From Panorpa germanica (lineage: Eukaryota > Arthropoda > Insecta > Mecoptera > Panorpidae): DNA of 64,000 nt. The notes beneath the pieces were generated by a model. It was not told the DNA's origin. It was given only the letters and a program-made list of their open reading frames with translations, and searched no databases. The position numbers and the translations under genes are program-made. The stretch spans positions 23,542,535-23,606,534 of the forward strand of contig OY783203.1 of NCBI GenBank assembly GCA_963678705.1, given 5' to 3'. Positions within the stretch are counted from its first letter, which is position 1, and the number at the start of each line of letters is the position of its first letter. Of this stretch, positions 50,390 through 61,900 are shown in pieces.

Positions 50390-52800
50390 GTGGTGGTGTT
50401 GGATGCGAGGAGAGGAGAAAGAAATGAAGGTGAAGGGATAGAAGGCAGCAATTGAACGGAAGAAGTAGCGACGGAGGAGATAGAGGAAATTTAAGAGAAG
50501 ATGAAGGCAATAAGCAAGGAAAACGATGACGAGGAACTGTAAGAACTGAAGAAAACAAATTGTGGGACACAGAATGTAAAGAAAGAAAAAAAAAAGTTAA
50601 CAGAGAACTAAAGAGATGGAAGAGAGGAGAGTCAAGCAAAGAGGAATTCAAGAGGAAGCAGAAGGAATATTAGGATAAGATAAAGGATAAAAAAGGAGTT
50701 CAGAACAAAGATAAAAAAAGAGATAAAAGCGGAAAGGCAGGCATGGGAATACATAAATAGGGAGAATAGCCAATAGAAAGAACATAGGAGATGAAAATGG
50801 AAGAGTGGGCTAAACACTTTAACGGAATGCTAGGAGGAAAGAAAAGAAACGAGAGTACAAAGGAAGGAATAAAAATAAAGAGAAAGAAAATGAAATAGAA
50901 CTAAATGAACTGAGAACACAAATACAGAAACTCAAGAAAAAAAGAGCACCAGGTAGAGATGAGCTAGAGAACGAAGCGTGGAATGTAGGGCGGGAAATGA
51001 TTGAGGAAGGATTACTAAAAGCATTGAATAAGACATGGAAAAGAGGAGACTTACCAGAAAGCTGGAGAGAAAGGATATTAAGTCCAATATACAAAAGGGA
51101 AAACAGACACGAAGCCAAGAATTATAGGGGAATTACACTACTGAACACGGGATACAAAATATGCGAAAAAGGCTAGAAGAAGATGTAAAACAAGAAGGAA
51201 TAATTCCAAAAATTCAAGCAGGGTTTAGAAAGGGGATAGGTACGATGGATAACATCTACGCGCAGAATTACATAGTGGAGAAAGAGCTAAGTGCAAAAGG
51301 AGGAAAGGTATATGCCATGTTCATTGATCTTAGAGCAGCATTTGATATGGTGAACAGGGAGAAGCTGTGGGAGTTAGTGTGAAGGAAAGAACTTGATGAG
51401 AATAGAGTTGAAGGAATTGAAGATATTTATAGAGAGACAAAATGCGTTATATTCAATATACATAGCAGATATGGAGGAAGTAATGGAAAGGGGTCAAGAC
51501 GGAGGGGTGATAATCGGAGAAAACAGAAAAATATTAGATTACGCAGATGACATAGTCATTTGGCCATATATACCATTTTGGCGAAAAGGGAGTGGGAACT
51601 GCTGGATAGATCGACTGAGAAGATACCTAGACAGGTAAGGGGTAGAGCTAAACACGGAAAAAACAAAAATTATGGTGTTCCAAAAAGGAGGAGGAAAAAG
51701 CATAAAGAGAAAACGGAAATTTAAAACAGATGACATTGACGAAGTAGAGGAATTTAGATACCTCTTTAGAGGCGCAGATAAGGTGTGGACATTAGGGGAA
51801 AATGTGTTTGCTGTGAATATGCAAAAGAGGCTATGGATGTTTGATAGACTAATATCGAGTATGATGATGTACGGAACAAATATATGGGAATGAAAGGAGC
51901 AAAAGAATTTGAAAAGAATTCAAAAGAGATACATTAAATGGATACATTAAAGGTGCACGCCGGGATACATTATAATGGACGAACTAAAAAGAGACAAGAT
52001 AAGAAGCAGGAAAGAGAGCATTTAAGTACGAAGAGAAAATGAGTAACGCTGAAGGACAAATCTTAAGAAAAATTAGGGAGGAGAGTAGAAAGGAGGGTGG
52101 GAGAGGACGCCTGAAAAAAGGAAAGGAGTATTACGAAAGGAATGCAATGGCGACGGAGGGTGGAAGAGGAGCTAAGGAGAAGAGACAGGGAGACACAACA
52201 ACAGGAAAGAATGGAACAATTTGAGAAGAACAATTACAGAAAAAGATATAAAAGGATTTGGGAGAGAGATATACCACAATACTAAAGAGAAAAAGACATC
52301 AAAGAAATGAGAAGGATTGCCAGATTTAGATTGGGAAACGAGGAGAAAGGAAACAGATACTCGGCAAATTGCGAAAAAATGATGTACAGGGTGTGCGGAA
52401 CGGAGATAGAAACATTGGAGCACATTAAGTTTTCATGCGAGAAAAAGGTAATAAACGAAAAGAATATTATACAATTATTAAAAGGAGGCAATGGGGGGGG
52501 GGGAGTTAAATGGCAGAGAGAGAGAATATAAATGAGGAAAGAGAAAAAATGGCAGCGTTGAAACAGAAGGGAGAGTAGCAGGAGGAGCGAAGGAGTATCA
52601 GTTTTGGTTTTAATTTTATAAGGATAAATTCTTTTTTTTTTTTCATTTGGAAGGAGTGAGAATGTTTAGATTTAATAAGGATCAAAATTGAATAAAGCAC
52701 AATGACATGTAAATAAATGAGTTAAGGCACAAGAATGTAGTACCAAATGACAAAAACATTAAAATAAAATGATAAAAATATAATATTTGTTATAGTGAAT
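50390..52800 (+). mobile_element. non-LTR retrotransposon (LINE), frameshifted
   Basis: Pieces in order: a Lys/Glu-rich linker (ECKERKRKVNRELKRWKRGE, about 50570); RT start KKRAPGRDELENEAWNVG (50938) and GDLPESWRERILSPIYKREN; NYRGITLLNTGYKI; GIIPKIQAGFRKGIGTMDNI (51200); AMFIDLRAAFDMVNREKLWE (palm motif A); LDYADDIVIW at about 51534 (palm motif C, intact YADD); LNTEKTKIMVFQKGGGKS; YIKWIH; a basic C-terminal region; RIARFRLGNEEKGNRYSANC; and a zinc motif YRVCGTEIETLEHIKFSCEK (about 52386-52445). The 3' end is an A/AAAT-rich tail. Frames change often, so it is inactive. The endonuclease is absent or unrecognisable. I associate this RT type with the Jockey/I group of Hymenoptera, but the clade is uncertain. 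Confidence 0.8.
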
Positions 52801-52839
52801 ATTAATATTGCAAATAGTGACAGAAAAAGTGAAGGTCAG

Positions 52840-53950
52840 TGTGGCTGCGGAGAAAAGCTCTCACTTTGGTCAACGTAGTATTTGGATTAAAAGGATATTG
52901 CAAGAGATGCAAAATCTAATCCTGATCACCAGCAGATTGCTTACAGATTGGGGGAAAATCTACTAGCAGTACAAAAATGGCTGTAGTACCAAGCCACTTC
53001 CAAAGAGAAGAATGAAGCACTATCCACCGTTCACATTAAAACTGCAGCACGAGAGCACGGTACATGGATGCAAGGAATCAGAGCAAACTGCAATATATAC
53101 TGAAGCAGAAAAATGGTTTCGAGCATCAGAAGAGGAGAAAAAACAAAGTTGTTAAAAGAACATTTAAGTAAGCTTCAAGCTATAGTTAAAAATAATAAAA
53201 TAACCTCATTTAACACGCATCCAAACAATGCCGAGAGTAATGAAGAATAATATACCGACGAAGAAGAGTTGGCAAAAGAAATGACGTGTGAACGTGGGAA
53301 TGGAAGTATTGCATCCATTACATTGAGATACAAATAAACGTTGCGCATGGAACTCCGAATAGAGCAGCAACCCAAGCAATGAATGGCATAAAAACAAGTT
53401 GGTACACTTTTGAGAACAAGCAGAATAGACCAATAAGGATTATGGAAAAGTGGCTCCATTTTTCTTGTCTCCCAAAAATCATACTGGAGGATCTAAAACA
53501 AAAAAATTTAAGTTAATGTCAGCGACAAATCATTTAAGCAGCAGATATAAAATACCATTATCTATGTTTACGATAACATTTAACAAAAAGGAAGACATTA
53601 AACATAGCTACGATATAAAAGAGATTGCCGAAATAAAGTTTACGTAAAAGCTATCAGAAAACAACAGGTCATACCGCAATGCAAGATATATCAAAAATTC
53701 AGACACATCAAGAGATACTGTAACAGATCCCCACAATGTATTAAATGCACAAATAAACACTGGAGCAAGGAATGCGATAAACTGGACACAGCAGTACCAT
53801 CGTTTGCAAATTGTGGAGAAAATCTCCTAGCCAACTATAGAGGGTGCGTAATCGCGAAAAGCAAACAGGAAGAAAGAGACAGAATACAAGAAAACAGAAA
53901 TAAAGCGAGAGATAGTCACGAAGGTCAGTCACAGAGTAGTCTTATTTAGA
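52840..53950 (+). pseudogene. Jockey-type gag (ORF1) remnant
   Basis: The frame ending at 53950 contains three zinc knuckles: QCKIYQKFRHIKRYC, QCIKCTNKHWSKEC and FANCGENLLANYRGC, the triple-knuckle region of Jockey ORF1. The first and third have lost a cysteine each (IYQ and FAN for the expected C). Upstream, 53450-53647 gives PLSMFTITFNKKEDIKHSYD, the pre-knuckle domain, in another frame. It is followed by the tag ARDSHEGQSQSSLI and a stop. No ORF2 follows. Confidence 0.75.
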
Positions 53951-53959
53951 ATAAAATTC

Positions 53960-54150
53960 TCGACATGAAAAAACCGCTTTAAGCGGATCTACTATAAACT
54001 ACTAACAGATCTTCTATAAACTAAAATTTTCGGCGACTCAACATAAGAAGGGTATGAAGAGTACATTTAAAAAACCGCTTTTACCGACACCACGGGATCT
54101 TCTATGAATTAAAGTTCTTAGCGACTCTATGAACGTATGTAAAGTTCAAC
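53960..54150. repeat. imperfect tandem repeat of about 100 bp
   Basis: AAAAAACCGCTTTAAGCGGA and GATCTTCTATAAACTAAA with CGGCGACTCAACATA are repeated as AAAAAACCGCTTTTACCGAC and GATCTTCTATGAATTAAA with TAGCGACTCTATGAAC. Function unknown. Confidence 0.6.
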
Positions 54151-54399
54151 AAAAATGTACAAGAAAAATGTAGTGTGAGTTCTATTGAGTTATGGAAGCA
54201 GTGTAGTATATTTTTTAACAACTATTGTTCGTGGTTCTATTGTTGAGTTGAAAGAGAAGAAGTACACAAGTAACAAAAGAATTTTGACAGTGCTAAAGAA
54301 AAAAAACGAAAAGATGATAAATAGTAGGAAGGATTCAGAGGAAAATAAGAAGGAGGGAGTGAGGAAGAGGGTAATTGAGAGGGTCAGGAGAATAATTGA
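54151..54399 (+). other. unassigned, purine-rich
   Basis: A + strand frame (54185-54457) is Lys/Glu/Arg-rich (KKKNEKMINSRKDSEENKKE) but has no recognised motif. It may be LINE-derived low-complexity sequence, so I do not call a gene. Confidence 0.3.
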
Positions 54400-54920
54400 A
54401 AGAGAAATGGGCTTGTATCCTCATTTTTTAGTGGTCGATTTTTCAATTGTTGATTGAAATTGATGTTAATAAATGTGTATTGGTGTGTCTATTTTATTAA
54501 ATATCTAAATATTGACGGAGATATAGCAATTAAACGTTTGAATTGTAGTTTTAGCGCTAGAAATAGTTGGCCATATTTGTATGACGTGAAATGCATTTTA
54601 ACGTCAGTTATTTGTTGAGTAAGTCAGTGCGGTAATGTTCTATAGCTGTTGATAGTCAAATAATCAAGTCAAGTCAAAGAATAATAAGTCTTTATTTTAT
54701 TTAACCCTGTTACGGCAGACATAATATTGAAATTTTATTGTTCCTTGAAATAACTGTGAATAATATTTGATATTTTGATACATAAATGCATATAGCAGAG
54801 ATTTATGAGCTGTAAGGTTGTCAGCGATTGTGATGTCACATGCATTTGGAATGTGTACAACGTTGAATCCCTTTAATAACTAAAGAGACAATATGCCTTT
54901 TTTAATTGTTAATATCTCTT
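54400..54920 (+). repeat. interspersed repeat E, copy 1
   Basis: AATGGGCTTGTATCCTCATT, CAATTGTTGATTGAAATTGA, GACGGAGATATAGCAATTAA and TATAGTTTTAGCGC-type blocks recur at 59280-59470. A later block (ACAACGTTGAATCCCTTTAA) recurs at about 61835 as ATAACGTTGAATCCATTTAT. Copy 1 is contiguous. Copy 2 is split by an RTE LINE and a MITE. Confidence 0.7.
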
Positions 54921-55319
54921 AACAAACCCCTTCCATCGTCACTTACATTGTCTCATCATCACCCACTTTCCATTCATCCATCTTCACTTACTACATCACC
55001 AACACTACAAGCTCTCGCCACTTTATTCCCGCTTGACCGAAGCAGTTTGGAGAAGATCAGTCTTCTGGTACTGCAATTAAAGACAGCAAAATGCCAATAT
55101 TCCCAGCAAATCTCGTCCTAGACGAGCAGTGGTTGCCGATATTATGAATATAGGCCTAGATTTTCTGTCTTTAGCTCTACTGAAGGGTGTCCACTTGCTA
55201 ACTTAAATATTAAACCTCGCATATTTTAATATATCTAATACTATGAAATTTGAGGAACCACATTGAAAGAAGTTGGAATAAATCCGCGTAATGAAGCCCC
55301 GCGGATTACAATAGTTGTC
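54921..55319. other. noncoding stretch
   Basis: A C/T-rich patch at 54925-55020. Nothing else recognised. Confidence 0.35.
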
Positions 55320-56130
55320 AAAATGTTCCACCGTTTATATGAAGAACCTATAAGAACGCATGCTATGAATATATATCCGGTATCAAAATCGTATATGGTA
55401 TTTTCTAAACGGCGCCTTCAAAATTTTTCAAATTCTGATATTTTGTAGAGGACGAATTTCTAAGTCGTTGAAATTTTTCCACAATTTAAAATGAAATTTA
55501 AAAAAATACATTTGCAAATATCTTACAATCTGAAAGAGATAAAAACTGAAATTTGGAGTGTGCATTGAGTCCAATATTTTAGTTCAGTAGCGGCGTGAAT
55601 TTCGGGGGGCAATGTTAAAATGTAGGTTTGCTGTAGACAGTAATTAATGAAAAAAATGAAAACCCCAAATTTCCAGTGGCGGCGGGAATTGAGACGTTTA
55701 AAGTCAGAAAAATAGAATAAAGAAAAATGAAACTTGAGGTATGTATTGGCACACTAATTGCGCATATTTACTAATAATTGGAACATTAAAATAGTCAATA
55801 GCCCCAAATATCAAATTAAAAAAAATATTACTATATATGTGCATATTTGCGAAAAACAGTTTTACCTCAGTAGCGGCGCGAATTTGGCAAAGAGGGGGCG
55901 GGCAGGGAAGGCTTTGCTAAAGAGCTCAATTGTAAAATTGAGTATGTGGAGGGTCTCTATAAACGATCATTTATAAAAGGTAAAGAGAATATTTACAAGC
56001 AAAATAGATTGTTATGACTAAAATTTGCCAATTTTCTTCAGTAGCGGTTGTAAATGGGTAGACTAATATTATATCGTAAATATAAATTTAAAAGTAAGTT
56101 GAAAGTGAAGTTTTAATTATGTAAATAAAT
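55320..56130 (+). repeat. repeat family C, longest copy
   Basis: Begins near CCGTTTATATGAAGAACC, then CAAAATCGTATATGG, TTTTCTAAACGGCGCC, ATATTTTGTAGAGGACGAAT and several GTAGCGGCG-type boxes (55590, 55877, 56041) spaced along it. Related copies lie at 7440-7890, 13920-14050 and 15168-15290. No coding capacity. The recurring GTAGCGG box suggests internal subrepeats. Confidence 0.55.
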
Positions 56131-56334
56131 TCATATAGTATCGAGTTGGAAGTGATTTAGCGGTGAGAAAGGGGGCGCTGGAAGTCAGCGCGCTAAGTTA
56201 CGGTGGTGCTCGAAGTAGTGGCAATAGTGGATAAGGACCGAATATGTGCTGCAAGTGTGGGCGGCGATGTAGGGGCATGAAATCGAAAGGGCAAGAATGG
56301 GAGATGAGGTAATTATGAGTGAGAAGCTTTTTTA

Positions 56335-57137
56335 AAAACAGAAATTATTTGTAGCAGAGCAGTCAAGTTCGAGGAGAAAATGTGTAATGCAGAAGCGAAA
56401 TCTTAAGAAAAATTAGGGAGGAGAGTAGAAAAGAGGGTGAGGGTGGAGGCCCGGAAAACAGAAAAGGGTATTATGAAAAGAATGGAATGGCGACGGAGGA
56501 GGCAGAGAGAAGAAGAGAAGAAAACACAAGTCTGGAAGAGGAGCCAAGGAGAAAAGACAGGAAAGAATAGACAAAATTGAGAAAAAAATTATAACAAAAG
56601 ATATAAAAGGATTAGGGACAGAGAGATACCACAATACTTAAGAGAAAAAGACACAAAAAACATGAAAAGGATTGCCAGATTCAGATTGGGAAACGAGGAG
56701 AAAAGAAACAGATACTGAGCAAATAACGAGGAAAAGATGTGTAGAGTGTGCGGAAGGGAGATAGAAACATTGGAGGACATTAAGTTAACATGTGAGAAAA
56801 AGGTAATAAGCAAAAAGAATATCGGGTAGTTATTAAAGGGTGGCAGTGAAGGGAAGAGGTGGATGGCGGAGATAGAGAAAAGGAACGAGGAAAGAGAAGG
56901 AATGGCTGAGTAAAAACAGAAGGGAGAGTAGCAGGAGGAGGGAAGCAGTAGCAGTAGCAGTTTTGTTTTTATTTTTAAAGGATAATTTTTAATTTTTTTG
57001 CATTTAGAAAGAGTGAGAATGTTTAGATATAATAAGGATCAAAATTGAATTAAGCACAATGATATGTAAATAAATGAGATAAGGCACAAGTGTAATGGTA
57101 AAAACATTAAAAATAAAATAATAAAATAAATAATATT
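56335..57137 (+). pseudogene. LINE 3' fragment, copy of 52020-52800
   Basis: Contains RIARFRLGNEEKRNRY and a CRVCGREIETLEDIKLTCEK zinc motif in broken frames, then a 3' UTR nearly identical to the LINE ending at 52800 (GAGTGAGAATGTTTAGAT, CAAAATTGAATAAAGCACAA). It is 5' truncated upstream of the reverse transcriptase. Confidence 0.8.
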
Positions 57138-57404
57138 CAATTGGGTTGGGAACTCCTTTTTAGCTCTTTATTGAAATATTGGTTATTAAACGTATATTGT
57201 TGTTTTTAATTTATGAAGTATTCAAAAATTGACGGATATACTCGTATATTTATTTAAAGTTTGAATTTTCTTTTACTGTGTAATATTTTGACTGTTATCC
57301 TAGTAGTTGATGACGTCGTAAACTGAAAATAATATAATAAGTAACGGTATTTATTTTTTATTTATATATTACCGCTTTAATTATAATAATAATAAATTAT
57401 TTAT
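57138..57404. other. noncoding stretch
   Basis: Nothing recognised. Confidence 0.3.
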
Positions 57405-59080
57405 TTAATGTTTATCTTTCGGCATTACATTCTTTTGCCTCAGTACAATACATTCCAATCCTTATATAGATATATATACATATCTATTTCCTTCTTCCAA
57501 AACTAAAGACAACAATATAAACTTTCCTAATAATCTATAAGAAAATACATGGTTTTGCATATTTAAGATGATTTAAATAGCTTCAGCCTTCCTCCTTCTA
57601 GATATGTTTGCCATCTGTTCCCTTCCATGCCCCTTTTAGGAGCTAATCCTATCTACTGCTGCCCACCTTGTCCACACATCCCTTATGTGCTCCAATAGCA
57701 CCACCTCTGATTTGCAAACCTTCACTTCCTTTCTTCTCTTCCTACTTCCATTTTCTTCGTACCCCAATCTAAATCTCGCAGTTCTTTTAACCTTCTTTAA
57801 GTCACTCTCATTTCCCCTCAAATACTCTGGCATCATACTTTCCCACAAATGTCTATATCTTGCGTTATATCTGCTGCTATCAATTTTGCTCATTCTTTCC
57901 TGCTGTTACACCTGTCTATCTTTGATTTCTCCTCTAGCTCCTCCTCTACCTTTCTTCTTGCCGTCCTCTTCCTCTCCACCTCCTCTGTCACCATTTCATT
58001 CATTTCAAAGTATCCTTCCTTTCTTTCATACCTCTACTCTTATTTTTCTCAGGACTGCAATTTCAGTCCAACCCATTTTTTTCATAAATCTCACTGCCTT
58101 TCTATCTGCTTGTACTCTAAGGCTGTTCCTCTTCACCTCTTCCAGAACCATGTACCCAGGCGTGTATCTGTCAAGTCCCAGTACCCATTTGATGTATCTT
58201 TCTTCGGTTCTTCCTATGTTCTCTTGCCCTCTATTCCCCAAATCTCTACTCCGTATAGAAGCATGCTTGTTATCAGCTTGTCGAGCAACCAGAGTCTCTT
58301 ACCAATGTTCACTCAAAAACCTTCTCTCCTAACCCCCATACCCCTCTCATTGCTAGTTCTGCTTTCTTAGTCACTTCCCTTATCTGCGCCTCCTCACCAT
58401 TACTTTTCTTAAATGTGTGTCCTAAGTCTGTCCTAATTCCTAACACTACCTCTTCTACTTCTTCTATACTCTCACCCTTTTATTCCTAAGCTCTTTTTTT
58501 TACTTACCGCCTCTCCCTTTTTTGAAAACTTACATTTTAGTTTTTTTTATGTTCAACCGTTCTAGCCGTTCTATCATTTTCTTTATCTCCCCTTCCCTCT
58601 TCACCAAAAGCACAATGTCACTGGCATAAGCAAGAGTCCATACTTTCATATTCTTGCCTATAGTCACCCACTCATCTTGCCCTTCTTCATTACTTCCTCT
58701 ATGTCTGCCATAAACAATGTATTATATTTAGCAGAAATAAACTATTATTTTATATTAATCAGGTATATTTTATTAACCAAAAGTACACTTGCATTGTGAT
58801 ATCACAGAGTACAGAATTACAGTTAGTAAAAATTAGAAATGAGAAGTAGAAGTGTCAATTACTAGAGGGCGCTAAATTTAAATCCAACACAATGCAAAAA
58901 GCATTGTCTGTCACGGTCTCCTCCGATTCTTTATCTCTCACTTTTATCCGCATACTAGTTTTCATTCCTCTTCCATCTAGCACTTCACATAACTTTTCTC
59001 TTACCACCGTGTCGAATGCTGCCTTTAGTTCTATAAACATAGCAAAGACCTTCCACTTTTTTCTCGTAGTACTTTACTAC
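57405..59080 (-). mobile_element. LINE, minus strand, frameshifted
   Basis: Read on the minus strand: MFIELKAAFDTVVREKLCEVL (59040, palm motif A) and ESEETVTDNAF. A gap of unrelated sequence follows (about 58735-58880), then a YASDIVLLVKREGEI block near 58640 where YADD is expected, so the catalytic pair is changed. Next come YIKWVLGLDRYTPGYMVLEE (58200), SRYNARYRHLWESMMPEYL (57880), VKRTARFRLGYEENGSR and a zinc motif with HIRDVW. The 3' end (57405-57445) shares the GGCATTACATTCTT tail with 16430-16470. It is a relative of the LINE at 50390. Pyrimidine-rich + strand frames of up to 215 residues are shadows. Confidence 0.75.
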
Positions 59081-59279
59081 GATGCTGCTTTGCGTATTAT
59101 TAAAGATGCTTTAATTATTAAAGGGACAAAAATAACTATTTGATAGTTAATAAGTTTGTAATATTGAGAAGTGAATAAAAATTATTGGATATTTGAGGAT
59201 ATTGATTTATCAATATACATTTACGTTTTATATAAATTCAGTTATGGCTCACAATCCAATTGTACTGTAAGGTCTACGA

Positions 59280-59515
59280 GAATGGGCTTGTGTACTCATT
59301 TTTTAGGGTTTTTTCAATTGTTGATTGAAATTGATGTTAACAAATGTATATTGCTGTAAATGTATATTGTATTTATTTTATTAACTATCAAAATGTCGAC
59401 GGAGATATAGCAATTAAAAGTTCAAATTATAGTTTTAGCGCTGCAGATGTCAAACTGTATATATTTATGACGTAAACATGTCTGACTATTAACGGACAGG
59501 TAAGTAATTTTTTTT
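59280..59515 (+). repeat. interspersed repeat E, copy 2 (left part)
   Basis: Matches 54400-54600, then is cut at 59502-59515 by the RTE insertion (duplicated target AAGTAATTTTTTTT). A later block of the repeat appears at 61790-61900. Confidence 0.65.
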
Positions 59516-61290
59516 GACCCGAGTGGTGACTGGGTGTGAAAGAATAGTCCCAATGTTGCTCACGCATGTCGTAAGAGGCGACTAAAATGGGTACCCAGTG
59601 TCTGGGGGTATAGCCGGGCACCCTGCCCCTAGGGATTATATCAGGGGACTGGTCCTTCAGGTTGGGGGTTGGGCGTGGTGCTAACAACTCCACCCCATAA
59701 AAAAAACCTTGTTACCAAATCTCAAGTAATTAAATCATCCGGACCGGACTTTAGGAGACGACCTGGCAAATTCTTCAAAGATCTGAAAATCGGAACACGG
59801 AACATTCGCTCTTTGTATCGAAGCAAGGTGCTCCTATTCTTGACCGAACAACTGGATAGTTACAGGGTGGACATAATGACTCTGCAGGAGATGAGGTGGA
59901 TTGGTGATGGAATCATTGAAAAGAGAAACCACACAGTATTCTTTAGCTGTGACAAGAAGAAACATATTTTTGGAACTGGATTTGTTTTGGATAAACGTTT
60001 TAGACACCTTGTCATGGATTTTGTGGCAAAATTTTTGTGGTAGTGAGAAAAATTAAAAAAGTTATGAAAAAGGATTGGTTTGATTTAGACTGTCAGATTG
60101 TAACTCAAAGAAAAAATGACACATATAAAAAGATGCTTAGTAAAAGACACTCGAGAACATCAGTGGAAGAATATAAAGTTGCAAGAAGACAGGAGAAGAG
60201 GGTCACAGGATTAAGAAGAAACTATTTCACGAAGAACTTTTTAAAGATGTCGAACATCTTAGAGGGTCAAGGGAGAGCAGAGCTTTCTTTCGTGAGATTA
60301 ACCTTGGACGACGGGATTTCAAACCTAGAACCAATCAGAATTCATCAAATATTCGGGACCAGATGGGGTGAAAACATTACACCATATCCTTTTATCAATA
60401 TGGGACAACGAGACACTTCCAGAGGAATGGAGACTTAGCACAGTTTGTCCCGTACACAAAAAGGGAGACATCCTTGAATGTTCTAACTACAGAGGAATTA
60501 GTCTACTCTGTACTGTTTATAAAAAAATTTCGTACATTTTGTTTAGTAGATTTCGTTCATTCGTGGAAAACATTTCCGGAGACTATCAGTGTGAATTTAA
60601 AAAGGGGAGATCTACTACTGACTAAATTTTTAACATCCGACAGATTCATATAAATTCGCAAAAGTTGATAGCTTTACATATCTAGGCTCTGAGGTTAACA
60701 TTAACAACAATAATACATCTGAAATACAGAGAAGAATCAATGCTGCCAATAGATGCTTTTACGGATTAAAGAAGTATTTAAAATCAAATCTAATTAAAAG
60801 GAAAACTAAACTATTGATTTATAAATGTCTAATCAGACCTATACTAACATATTCATCAGAAACTTGGACAACGACACAAAAAGATGAAAATGCTCTGGGT
60901 ATCTTTGAGAGGCGGATACTAAGACCTAATTTTGGAGGGACACAAGTCGATGGTGTTTGGCACAGACGCTCTAACAGAACTCTACCGCGCCTTCAGGGAA
61001 CCCGACGTTGTGAAATTCATAAAAATCCAAAGAATCAAATGGGCTGGCCACATTATTAGAATGAACAGTGAACGTTCAACACGGAAAATATTCCTGGCCA
61101 AGCCCACTGGAACAAGAACTAGGGGCTGACCCAGATGGGTTGACTTCCTAGAAAGGGATTTCGCCGCTCTGAGAGTGATCAATTGGAAGACCATGGCCAA
61201 AAAAAAAGGCCTGGAAGAAATTTTTTGAGAAGGCCAGGGCCCACCCGAGGCTGTTGAGCTACTGAAGAAGAAGAAGAAGTAATTTTTTTT
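59502..61290 (+). mobile_element. RTE-clade LINE with 14-bp target duplication
   Basis: The insertion is flanked by AAGTAATTTTTTTT at 59502-59515 and 61277-61290. The 5' region has CGTAAGAGGCGACTAAAATG (about 59570), typical of the RTE 5' UTR. The endonuclease reads KIGTRNIRSLYRSKVLLFLT, YRVDIMTLQEMRWIGDG and FGTGFVLDKRFRH (59760-60020). A linker ends at WFDLDC (60073). RT fingers: ETLPEEWRLSTVCPVHKKGD, CSNYRGISLLCTVYKK, DYQCEFKKGRSTTD (to 60624). Then the frame jumps directly to FTYLGSEVNINNNNTSEIQR, RINAANRCFYGLKKYLKS and ILTYSSETWT. The palm with the YADD motif is deleted. The element ends with a GAA-rich tail, as RTE elements often do. Non-functional, but the perfect duplication suggests a fairly recent insertion. 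Confidence 0.92.
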
Positions 61291-61384
61291 ATGGGTAAGA
61301 CTTTTGTGTTACGTTTGTTATCTCTTTTATACTCTGTTGTATAAAAGTCAACCAAAAGTACCTTTGACACAGAACTATTAGTCC
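61291..61384. other. noncoding spacer
   Basis: Sequence between the RTE insertion and the MITE, possibly part of repeat E. Nothing else recognised. Confidence 0.3.
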
Positions 61385-61756
61385 CTCCGCACACGAGTCG
61401 ACTGATTGCAAACTAGTCGAGCCGTGTTTCGTGACTCTGTAGAATTTTTAACAATTGCATAATAGGAGATTTTATTGTGTCGTATTTGTATGTATATATG
61501 TATTTAAATATTTTTGAATAGTCTTTGTGCACATATCTACTCATGATGTCCCCATCAAAAGCATGCAGCCAAGCTTGCCCTGCGACCGAGAAACAGAGTC
61601 GCTGAAAACGTTTAAACACGTTTAGTTTCGTTCGTGTCTTGTGTTTTCTGTCACTCGTATACACGTTCGTTCTCTCACTAACAATACAGTTCCATTCTCA
61701 TTCGGTTTGGGCAGATACGGGGCTAAGGTTTGCAATCAGTCGCCTCATGTGCGGAG
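61385..61756. mobile_element. 372-bp MITE with 29-bp inverted ends
   Basis: The left end, CTCCGCACACGAGTCGACTG at 61385, and the complement of the right end, CTCCGCACATGAGGCGACTG from 61756, both continue ATTGCAAAC. 27 of 29 positions agree. Internal sequence has no open frame of interest. No clean target duplication is visible, so the superfamily is unassigned. Confidence 0.8.
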
Positions 61757-61789
61757 TACCTTATACATATAAAAAATAACTGACCTATC

Positions 61790-61900
61790 TCTTAATAGTG
61801 AGATATGTTTACATCACATGTATTGGAATTTTCTATAACGTTGAATCCATTTATTAATTATATAGAAATAATGACTGTTTTGATTGTAAATATTTTCTAA
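61790..61900 (+). repeat. interspersed repeat E, copy 2 (right part)
   Basis: GATATGTTTACATCACATGT and ATAACGTTGAATCCATTTAT match 54825-54880 of copy 1. Confidence 0.55.

Noticed and set aside
57685-58370. Two overlapping + strand frames of 215 and 173 residues, Ser/Leu/Pro-rich
   Set aside because: They are the reverse strand of a purine-rich LINE whose real coding sense is minus. The same explanation covers 16561-17163, 40743-41456, 8374-8835 and the minus frames at 50334-51118.
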